A DNA stretch of 64,000 nt, taken from Plumapathes pennacea. Lineage: Eukaryota; Cnidaria; Anthozoa; Antipatharia; Myriopathidae. The translations under genes were made by a program, and so were the position numbers. Under the pieces are notes generated by a model, which was not told where the DNA came from, searched no databases, and saw only the letters and a program-made list of their open reading frames with translations. Shown here one piece after another: positions 38,523-50,500 of this stretch. Numbering within the stretch: the stretch's first letter is position 1; the number at the start of each line of letters is the position of its first letter. Where the stretch lies: NCBI GenBank assembly GCA_964036295.1, contig OZ038467.1:188501-252500 (forward strand), in the 5' to 3' direction.

Positions 38523-41500
38523 CTGAAGAATAATATTCAGCTAAGTAAACGTGATCACTTTTTAATCAAATGCTCCTGATTTCTGCCTATCGAGTCAAGG
38601 GGGCTAGTATCGTTTGTAATCGTTTTGGAAAACACCAGTATAGAAAAAAATTTGCATTGCTCAGAACTTGATTCAAATTGTTCTCTAAAATAACTTCCTT
38701 GTTGTTTTTACCTGATTGAGCAATCTTTTTGAGTTCCGTTTCCGTTATTGCCCTTTCCCACAAGGCTAGACTTTGGATTTCTAGTGGCATTCGGTATTGA
38801 GGATGCAAGGCGTTGTTTGGCCTTCCAATGGCAAATGTGGTGTACAGATCTTGTGACCTGGAGACGGCAACAGCTGAAGCACGTGCCACAAGCGCCCCAT
38901 TGACATACAACTGAAGTGTTCCGTTGCACGTCCACGAAAATGCCAGATTGAACCAGTCACGTGGTAAGGTAGGTGTTTCCACTTTCCACTGTCTGTCCTT
39001 GGTGCTAAGAAGCAAGATGTACCTGTTGGCCATGTGCAGGAAGGCAAGACCACGTGCTTTAGTCGTCTGTCCACCGCTGGACAAGATATAAGAGCTAGTG
39101 GGTTTGACGTCTTTGTGCAACTTAATCCATGACATGAAGGTCAAACCGTTGTGTTTGCATTTGTCAGGATCACTGAAGCACTGACCTGGTAAATGAAACG
39201 ATATTGAAAACAAAAGAAACAGCGTCAACTGATGCTTGATTTTGATTACAAAGTGTAGAAAAGACATTGCATAAGTAGTATATAGAAAAAAAATTCTTTC
39301 CCATTTTGCATACTAATTAGAAATGGTTGTGAGGGAGTGGGGTGGGTGGACGAATGATATTTATGGTGTTGCTTGTCTGTTTTAATTGCGACCCAATGGC
39401 CGATTTATCGGCCATCGACACCGTGGAAATACGTTTTTCAGTTGTGCGGTCACACAAAGAAACGCAACTGGTTCCTTTTTTATCCCCGGTCTCGTCAGTG
39501 ACTCCTACACCAAAAAAAAAACGCAGCCGGACTTCGCCAAGACAAAGCAAAACAAAGCAAAACTCCTCGGATCCTCAGCCCTGGGGGCTGTCTCCGGTCC
39601 TCTTGGCTTTACAGCCGCTCAACTGGCTAACGCTCCCGAACTCGGAGCACGGTTACCCTCGACCCAAACCCATTGCTGACTTCTTTGGTGGCGGCTTTGC
39701 CATAGGCTCTAATTTCAGAAACCGTTCTAAACTTGAGAAAAGGCGCAAATATAAAAACATACGTCATCATAAATAACACTCGTTTTCCCGAACTCCAGGG
39801 ATAACTTACTCCAAACAGCGCTTCTATGTCTCTTATATATTGTGCCGTGGGTAGTCTATTTTTTATACCTTTGAAGTCTCCCAAGGAAATCCATCCATGT
39901 TTACTCTTTTGTGTGTTTGCCACAAGGCCCATTTCCGGTGATTTAAACACAGACGCTCCGCCTTCCAATTGAGCCGTGCGGCCGCTGACCAGGTCCAACG
40001 CAGTCGTATTCTTGGATATCTGGAACGCCCAATAGTAGTCTACCGCTGGAACTGGACTAGGAGCTACAGAACAAAAACAAATGGACAATTGTTGTTAATG
40101 TATCATTCAAGCAGGTTAGATATCATTCAACCCCATGCACCTGTGTTTCAAGACACTAGGAATATCAACAGTTAGTATACCAAGAAGCATAGGAAGAAAC
40201 TACCAGAACACAGCTGTGTAACAGCATCCTTTATTAGACCTTGCATTACTTTTACGCTACCTCTGTAAACAAAAAGAGAACCTCTAACGCAATAAATGAG
40301 AAAATATATAGGACTGATGTGCAGGCGATCACAACCTTTGACAGCGCGCCAAGCTTGGAAGGGGCATGAAGTAGGCTCAAATGATCAATTTTAGATTATG
40401 TTTTTTAGATTGTTAAGCCCGAGTAAAACGCCGCACTTCACATGAGCCGAACTCAATGCAAATGAGCAAAATTCATTGTTTGAGCTAATTTGAATTGAGA
40501 TCGGTTCATGTGAAGTTCGACGTTTGACCCGGGCCTTAGAAGACATAAATTATTATTATTCGTACCTCTTTGTTCAATGTGGCTGCGTTTTCCTCTTCTT
40601 CTTCGTCTTTTTCTGGATCGTCGTTTGCGCCATTTTATACGTCGTATTTTCTTTCGATGCCGTACTCTTCGCGGACGTCTCCCAAATACCTTCCTTCCGC
40701 TTCCTTTTCTGCGGATTACTTTTATACGCCCTCTAAACTTGCCCTTTGCCTTTTGCCGCCTGCTTCCAATTCGTAGCATCTTCAATCCTCGTCTTCCGTT
40801 CATCCGCACCCACTTGCCCCTAATGAGTATTTTTCTCGAGCTTCCCTTTCCTTTCATCGTAATCCAGCGCCCTCCTATTCGTAGTTTTTTCAATCCCCAC
40901 TTTCCTTTCATCTTGAACCACCGGCCTCCAATGCGCCGCATCCTCGAGCCTGCTCTTCCTCTCACCCGTTTCCACCTCCCTCCTATTCGTTGTATCCTCC
41001 AGCCTCTGTTTCCTTTCACCTTTGTCCATTGCCCTCCAATTCGTCGTATCTTCCAGCCTCTTTTTCTTTTCGCCTTCACCAAGCCACCTCCAACTTGTTT
41101 CATCTTTCCACCTACATTCCTAATTCTTCCTTTCATCTTTATTCTGCGACTACTTGTTCGTCGCATTTTCCCCCATCGTTGTCTAGTCCGTGTGGCCTTA
41201 CCGCGTCCTTTCCTGAGTCTACCAAATTTCATCATTTTTCGCCTGTTGTTTTGTGAAAGTCCCCACATTTTAGGGCGACGTTTCCTGTACTTTCTCATTT
41301 TACGGCGACCCGTACCAGATTTTCCTCTCATTTTCCGACGTTTCCTAAGGCTTATCATTTTTCGGCCTTTTCCAAATCGTTGCCTTATTTTTCGGTGAAG
41401 TTTACCAAATCGTCGTCTCAGTTTTCGGTTACGTTTAGGATAGCGTCTTCTAATCTTTCTATAACGTCTTCCTGACTTGCGGCGGCGTTTATTGGATCTC

Positions 41501-44500
41501 CATCCAGTGCCTAAACACAATGTTAAAAAAATAATTTAGAATTTCGATAAGGCATTAGTTTGGTTCTTAAAATATTACGTGGCGTGAAAATGGCGGGAGA
41601 AAGACTCTGAAGAAAGAAAAAGCTTGCCTTGTCTGAAAAGAAAAGCACACTCCTCTCTTCGAAAGTCCCTTCTCCAAACAATGATAGACGTCAGGGTACA
41701 AATCAGGGTATAAATTACTCACCATACCTTTTGTGTTTCATCTCAAGGTTATATAGCCTTGATTCGCACCATACAGTATCCAGTATAAGGTGAGACTACC
41801 ATTGATTTAGTAATAACTTCTTACATTGTCTTCTAAAATAGTTCAATATCAATGGTTTTTCGCAAGTTTATCATTATTGGTATAAAGGCAACTTACGGAT
41901 ATAAATTTAACTTCTCCATGGATATAAGCTTTAAAACTGATTGGACGGGTGCATCGTTGGTGATTTACATGATTCATCTCACTGTTTTTGACACATAATA
42001 CAATAACTATCTATAATCACTGATAGTGAAGTAGTGTTCTTTATTAATAACTATACGCACCTCTGCATACCCTCCTTTTGATTACGCGTACGACTGTGTG
42101 CAAACTTCGGAATCCAGCAACGAATACGTGGCGCCTGGTTCCGGACATTTGAAGTAGTTGCCGTCTGTTGTACTTCTTCCCGATGCCAAGAGAGAATATC
42201 TTAACACCATTTCTTCGAAGCTGTTGTGCTGGTCTTCCAACACGATCCTGCGACCGTCCGTCGGTCATAATTACCAGAACCTTCCTGCGACCCCGGCTTC
42301 TTGAGAAGAGACGTTTCCTCACAAAGCGCAGAGCTCGTCCTGTCTTCGTTCCACCTCTCGGATAACGTATACGATCGATGGCCTTTATAACGCCCATCTT
42401 GTTTCTATAGCGACTAAAGCTAAAGATGAGATGTGCGCGACGAGAGAACACAACCACACCAACCCGCGTGTAGGCGGACTGAATGGTGAAGGAACTGACA
42501 AGGCGCTTCACAAAGTGGAGGCAGCGTCCGAAGTTACCTTTGCCGTAATATTCAATACTTCCAGATCCATCAATCAGAATGCCAAGATCAATCCTAGCCC
42601 TACAAACTAAAGGAATTGTATGCCCTGTGAGCTAAATCGTATACTTATATTCATATTAAAGTGTAGTATATGGAAAGAATATTCAACTAACAGCAGTGTT
42701 AGAATGTTTGAACAAACCTTTTCCTGCGGGTCTGAGTACTAATATCGGCCTTGGAAAGGGTCGTAGGGGTTTGGGGCGAGCACAGCGTCCTCTGGCACCT
42801 ATGCATTGCACGAGAGAAGCTCTATTAAAAAATGGCATGTGTGTACAAATGCACTCACAACAGAAAGCTCGGGAAGTTGAAAGTTTCGGTCTCTAGTTGA
42901 TAAAAACGAAAGGTCTAAGTATATATAAGGGTAACTTAGAATAGCAACGTAAACAATTAACTAAAAAAAGTGAAGAAAAGAGACACGAACAGATGTAAAC
43001 AAGTTTATACACCGTACATCAAATAGAAAAAGGAAAGACAAATAAACGCATTCATATCAAACAAATAATTCAAAATGACCTAAGCAGGAACATTCAATTC
43101 ATCATTTATCATATTAACTCACATTTTGAGAACCTGTATACACTAATAGCAAACTTTCCGCCCAGTCCCTTGCGGCAGCGGCGAGATCGTCCATATTTGG
43201 CGTATGTTAAGTGTCCTCGAGGATCTGCAAAACACTTTCCTCCGTCCCGCACGGCAAAGAGCTTGTAGCCAAGTTTGCGGGCCTGACGGAAGCACCTCAT
43301 GACTGCATTCTTTACTCCCTTCAAGTTTGCCACCAGTCTACTGACAGCAGGGCGCCGCCGCCGATCCTTAAAGCAACCAACTCTACGAATCCGCCAGGTG
43401 ACCGCTGACCCACCAACAGGCCGCTTCACTGGTTTGTATCCAGCTGAAATATATGCCGACGGTGAAACGTAATACTTCGTAGCTTTTATTGTATTTAATA
43501 AGTGAGTTGTTGTAAAATTATGAATGGACTGTTGACTTTTGTGGTTAAAATTAGGACACACAGAAAGCTTCACAGTTTATCACTACATACTATCAGTATT
43601 TTATATACTGAAACTCTTTGAGGCCATATTTGCAGTGCATTCTATTCTGTGTTTGATGTGAGAAACCTTACCTTTCCCCAGTCTATACACATCCAAAGCC
43701 CACGACCCACCCAGGCCTTTCCTGCATTTATTTGACGGGCCATATTGGTTGAATGTCTTGTGCGCCAGACGGCTAGTGAAACACTGCCCTCCATATTCAA
43801 CAGCAAACACCTGTACAGAATAAATGCAACTTAACTAGTAAAAGAAATCTTCAAAAATTTTGCTTTGTTCTAAGCTATCACCATCACCCAGTGTAGCTAG
43901 ATTACAAGCTTATACCTTAAAATCAGCAAAATCTCAAACCTTGAAGCGGCGTTTATAAGCCAGCGCAGCACATTTTCTCACGGGGTTTCGTTTGCCTCTG
44001 AAGTTTGCGATGTAGTTTCTCCCAATGGCTCTGCGTGCTTTGTCTGTGTAGCAGCCTATCCAGTGATAGGTGAAGCGAGAATACGCTGGACGAATTTTGG
44101 GTACGTATGTAGAACTGGGTCGGCCTAAAAAAGTAACACGGGCAAATTATTTTTCACGTGTCGACTTCAAGAAGGATCATAAACACACGCAAACACTAGA
44201 ACACATTGTTACGGACTCCTATTCCGCTAGGTTGTGAATTCAGCTCTTCGGTTTACACCTATATCCATCAAATCTTTTATTGTTTTCAAACAAAAGTATG
44301 AACAGCGTAAACAATAAACTTACCTGCCCTTCCGCAAGCTTTCTTTTTTATCACGCGCACTACAGAAACCAGGTTTCTGAATCCCGCGGTAAACACGTTT
44401 CGTCCATTCGACGCTAGCATGTTCAGCTGCCTTCTGTTGTACTTCCTTCCGATACCTAATGCGAAGATCTCGATGCCTTTCCGGCGCAAGCTCCGCGCAG

Positions 44501-47500
44501 GTCCACGAACACTGTCATGTGACTTTCCGTCCGTCATGACGATCAAAACTTTTCTGCGTTTTCCGCGTCCAAAAAGATACTTCTGTGTGTATCTCAGAGC
44601 ACGTCCTGTTCTCGTTCCACCCCTTGGATAGCGAACCCGGCTTATTGCTTGGAGAAGTTTGTGTTTATTTCCATAACGGCCAAAGCCAAAGATTTTATAA
44701 GCCCTTGACGAGAAAAGCACTATCCCGACGCGGGTATACTTCCTTGATATTGTGAACACGTTGACCAAATTCTTGACAAATCTGAGGCACCGCTTGAAGT
44801 TTCCTTTGCCGTAATGTTCTATACTCCCTGAACCGTCAATGAGGAAGCCAAGGTCCATTCTGCTAGTACAGACTGTAAAACAACAAACACGTGTCGTTAA
44901 ACAAGTTTTGATCTTTTTAGTTTCACTGTGAAGGTTAGGGCGTAAAACGAACGCGTAGTCGCCGCGATAATAAACATATTACATGTATTTATTACAAGCT
45001 ATTTTGTTCCTGGTGGCATTGTCAAGTGAAAACTGCAAATTTCAAGTATCTCGTGTTTTGGAGGAGTTGAAATAGCGCTCTCATATAAAGCTACTGGTTA
45101 ATGTTTGCATCAAATATGCAGAGCGATGTTCTAAAACGGAACAAAGTTATTACCTCTTCCTCCGGGGCGAGGTCTTGGACGCAGTAACGATATACCTGAC
45201 AACACAAACAGCAGACAGCGTTAAAAACACAACTTAAGTAGGAAGTGCGTTCAAACTTTTCACGGTAGGTAGGGCGATGGATCCATCTCCCAATACAATC
45301 CTGTTCACCAGAAACAGCTGTAACTTTAGAGAGTTAAATTTTATAAGTTAGAGTTGTCGTTCACACAATTCTTTGTTTGAATGCAACAAACACTTTAAGC
45401 AGGGTGAACGGAAAGCAAGAGAAATTACCTCCTCTGAAGCATGTCGCCGCCAAACTTCCAATAATCCTGGCCGGTAGAGCTTGCCTGTACACTTGAACAC
45501 AAGAGATCCTTCCTCTGAAGTATCGCCGATCCCCTACTCTAGCACCTAGTCTCACAGGGTAGTTTGTTGCCAGTCTAATCCTGCCGATGTGACGCTGCGC
45601 AACCACTCTACTGCCCAGGTACAATTTAGCCACGCCGGACCTTCTGTTGTACGTGGCCCCAACGAACTGCCATGTGCGCGGTTTGATTCCACCGTAAACC
45701 AAAGCGGGAGTAAATCGGCGTCCCTGGCGTTTCGTAAATCGTACAAACAGAGTTCTGGCGTTGACCATCCACAGATGAACACCCCAGCCAGTAGGCATGT
45801 AGTTAACGATTGGTCCGGCGTTGCCTTGGTGGTAAATCCATGAAAGGATAGTTATGGAATTGCCAGTGTCAAGTTGACCTCTGTTTGGAATTTCGATGTA
45901 GCTGTTGGCGCGACCATAAAAGTAATAAGACCCGTGGGCACGGTGGTCAGGTCCTGGCGCGGAACGAACGTTCACCAGTTTTCCTGTTGGATTTCTTTGT
46001 TGCAGTTCTCTTCCTTTGTACCTTAGACTCAGAGGGAACACAGCAACTGGCCTGAGTCCTACAAAATAACAATAGTCCAGTTATGTTACTAAGAATTGAA
46101 ACAGGTCCACGTGACCGAAGGAGCCAATTGCTCTTTTTCTTGCCGGGGAAAGTTAGAAAAAATTATATTAATAATTAAAAAATTTAGCAGGTAACATTTA
46201 ATAGTCAATGATTCCTGGTGCAACAGTAAATTGATGAAAGATAACAGGAAATAAAATTATGATGCAAACAGTATAATGTGAAGGAAAACCCAATATGAAT
46301 GAGTACTATTTGTAAATTGCTGGCTACTCGGCTTAAAAGTTCCCGTGGTCGCAGTACAAATAAATAACATTTAAAAATGCTTTAAACAAATGCTCTAACA
46401 TTCTACAGGTGCCTTGTCGTGCACAGCTAACTTCCCCGCACAGCTTTTAAAAACCCTCTTCACCCTTTAATTATTACTTGTTGATATTGTTTCTGGTCGA
46501 AGTAATGTAATAAAAGTTAAATATATTTATATAAAGCATTCCGTTGTGCTTATCAAGATTCCACTTACCCTTGGGAGGTGGTTGAGGTTTGGGAGGTAAA
46601 CCTGCAAAGTGTAAGAAACAATATGAAGAGACTCCCACAAAAAAAGAAAAAACTAATTATATTTGAGCCCGAAGAATACTTTGAAGCATTTTCACGAAAT
46701 ATGATTATGCCATAAATCGTAAAACTGCAAATTCATCTACAGAGAATGCACACAACGCGCTAGAATAGCAACGCGTCCTATTCATCTCCCTCGTTTAACA
46801 TTTTTAATAAAATCCTCGCGTTATGTACACCTGCTGGCGAGCAAGTCACAATTTGGTGTTAATACTAATCTTCGTGAATCTCCTAAACTGATAAGAAACA
46901 TAGAAGAAATACGAATGCGCCGCTATCACACAGTCTACACCTGTCCTTTCACTGACCTGTGCACGCTTTCTGCTTGATCGCTCTCACCATGGACCCTAAA
47001 TTCCTAAAGCCAGATGTGAACACATGCTGTCTGTCGCGGGTCATTTGAATGAGCTGCCGAGAGTTGTAGCGGCGACCAACACCAATAGCGAAAATCTCCA
47101 CTCCCATCTTGCGAAGTGCAGTAGCTGGAGCGCTCACACGGTCATAAGATCTCCCATCCGTTATGACCACGAGAACTTTGCGCCTTTTACTCCTCCCAAA
47201 CAAGTAACCACGAGCGTAATGTAGAGCTCGTCCAGTTTTAGTACCACCGCGTGGGTATCGAATGCGACCAATCACACTAACAAGGGTGTTTTTGTCATTG
47301 TAACGGCCAAAGGAAAATTGTGGATATGGTTTTCTGGAGTACACGACGACGCCTACTCTTGTAAAACGCCTGTGTATCGTGAAGGAACTAACGAGGTTCC
47401 TGACAAAGTTCATGCATCTTGCAAAATTCCTCTTCCCCACGCTTCCAGAACCGTCTACTACAAAACCCAGGTCCAAACGTGCCCTGCAAACTGAAAAGTT

Positions 47501-50500
47501 GTAAAAAATGGAACTTAAAATCTGCTAGGTTGACCTGGAGATTGGTTGGAAGTCACCCAGCACAAGTTCACGACAAGAATTAAAACACACTCGAATTTTA
47601 GACTGAGTGTTCAGGAAAGTTACGAAAAATTTAATTTCACAATTGAACACACAAACTTCTGAAACAAAGAATAATCAATATTTAGTTGAAATTAGTTGAG
47701 ACCCTACTTTAAATAGTAAAGGAATCTTAGTAACTCGCGATTTGATTGTTACCTGGCAACGCGGGTCTCGTTCGCACTGGTTTTGGAGGACGTATCACGT
47801 GCGCACCTCCTGCAAAATTGTTAAACAAAAAAACTCAGTAAGAGAACCAAAAACTATTTAACGTTTACTTAACGACTATCAGTATCTTATGGTTTTGCAG
47901 GGGCTGATCCACAAAAAAATCACATCAGTTTCCAAATGTGCAAGCACCGAAAGCACGAGCTTCTTTGCATACTTGAGGATAATTCAATTTGTCCGTTTTT
48001 GAATGATTACTTGTCTGTCCCTTCGTTCGTACAACTCTTGTTTCACTTAAAAATTGCAATAGTCTGACGCACTGCACTCGTACTTCTATGATGTGAGCAG
48101 AAACAACGAGGAATATAAAACACACCTCTCCTTGTTATGTAATAGACATCATTTGCCCAAGCCCCTCCCTTTCCATGCCTGCAGCGCCTCGACGACCCGT
48201 ATCTTCTGAACGTTTTGTGAGCTCGTGGACCGGTCCAACACTCGCCGCCATTTTGCACAGCAAACACCAGGTATCCGCGTCTTGCAGCAATCAAGAAACA
48301 GCGCATGACGGCGTCTGCTCGACCTCTGAAGTTGGCAACCAAGGACCCTGCTGCCCTACGTCCTTTGTCTCTCCAGCATCCGGCCAAGCGGTATGGGGGT
48401 CTAGACGGCCTCGCTGGGCGTGGCTTTGGAAGAGCTGAGGATACACAAATGATGCACAGAGTGTCAGCTATAGATCATTATTTACTTATTTCTAACACTA
48501 AAATTTACTAGAAAGTGATTTATGACTTAGAGAAACGTACGATCTTACATGTGTTAACATACCAAATCACACATACAATATTTTAATAATAAAAAACGTC
48601 GACAAAAGACAATTTGGCAATGGTTGCAAGATATTTAGAACAACAATATGAAAACTTGCGTAACCTAGAACTATTGGGTGGCAGTTCAACAAGAACCGAA
48701 TTATACAAGGCGTTCCTACCGTTAACAAAGCATCTGCGACGTCGAGCTGCAATTTGATTGGCACTCAACGCGACGCTGTAAACCTGGAGGCAGGAGATTC
48801 GACCACGGAAATACCGACGGTCTCCAATCCGAGCTCCCATTCTGGCTGGATAGTTAGTTGACAGTCGGACTTTTCCAATTCGTTTGTGAGACACAGTATT
48901 TCCGTTTACGAACAACTTGGCAATTCCACTGGAATGATCATACGTCGCACCGACGTACTGCCATTTGTTGGGCGTTACAGTGCGACTCAGCAAAGCTGCC
49001 GTAAAACCACGTGTTCTACGACGAGTGAACCGCACGAAGAGAGTCCTGGGAGCTACCATCCAGAAATGGACACCCCATGCTTTGGGATTGTAGTGGAATA
49101 TTGGTCCAGCTCTCCCTTGATGATATATCCACGCTAGTATCGTGATAGACCTACGAGTGTCCAGTTTTCCTCTGTTAGGAAATTCTATGTAGCTATTGGC
49201 TCTTCCAAAGAATTCGTAAGAAGTTCCTCGACTCCCATCGGGCCCTGCAGCCGGCCTTACGTTTCTTCGAACGCCAGTAGGATTTCTGCTCAAACTGATG
49301 TCTCTTGTTTTAGCTAGGGTATTGAGAGGGTACAAGCCTACAGCTCGAATGGTCCCTATAGTTAATACAAAAATATATATAAATTGACGAAATAATACGA
49401 TAAAAATATAAATAATTGCTCAAAGCATTACGAGTACAGTTAACACTCCTTTAATTTAGATATTTATCTGACAAAAATATCATGAAAGTGTATATAGACA
49501 AGCAAGGACAAAGGGAACTATTGTAAATAAACAATAAATGAATAAAACAAGACGCACCAGATGGACGGCGTGGGCCACGTGGTTTGCTGCCTCCTGTAAA
49601 AAAGAACGAGCAAAATTTATCGATACATTACGCGCGACATTTAAGGTTATATATTGCTCCGGCCCCAAACACCTGATAAATGTGTGCACTGATCTTGTAC
49701 TTACCTTTACAGGCCTTATTTTTAATAACCCGTACAACGGAGTCCAGGTTTCGGAAGGCAGCGGTGTATACATGGGATCGATCAGACGCCATCTGTATGA
49801 GTTGCTTCATGCTGTACCGCCGTCCCACTCCAAACGAGAAGATCTCCACCGACTTCCTACGCAGACCACGTGACGGCCCGATGACGCTGTCCTGAGACCT
49901 CCCGTCCGTCAGTACAATCAAAACTTTTTTTCGGTTTCTGCTTTGACTGAATAGATAGTTTCTTGCGTATGAGAGAGCTTTTCCTGTGCGGGTTCCACGT
50001 CTTGGGTATCTAATTCGCTTAATCGCTGCGTTGACCTGCCTTGCATTACTAAAGCGCCAGGGTGGAAAGATCCCTCTTGGCCTGTTAGAGAACACCACTA
50101 CACCAACACGAGTGAAGCGTCTGGAGACGATAAAAGCTTTCACCATATGTTGGACAAAAGTCAGTACGCGGCGAAAGTTTCCCTTTCCATAATGCTCGAT
50201 GCTTCCAGAACCGTCGACTAGGAAGCCAAGGTCAATCTTCGCAGCACAAACTGAAAGAAAATAATTTTAGAGTAAGAGATTGGCAGGGGTTTTCTGCTTA
50301 TCTTTAACATTATACCATATCAACTGTATTTTTAGCTTGCGTAGCTGCGGCTCTAGCAAAAGGGAAGGGGGAATGGGGAGGAGGAGGGGGAGGGAGAGCC
50401 TGAAACCGAACTCCCCAAATGTTCCTTTCCGCCCCCAATTAAACAGCTGTCAAAATTGGCCCATCGTATCCTAATCAAATTTGCACGCGGTAAATCATGC

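Noticed and set aside
40577-41398. 273-codon plus-strand frame rich in Pro, Phe, Arg and Ile
   Set aside because: It is antisense to the polybasic repeat exon, with no independent support.
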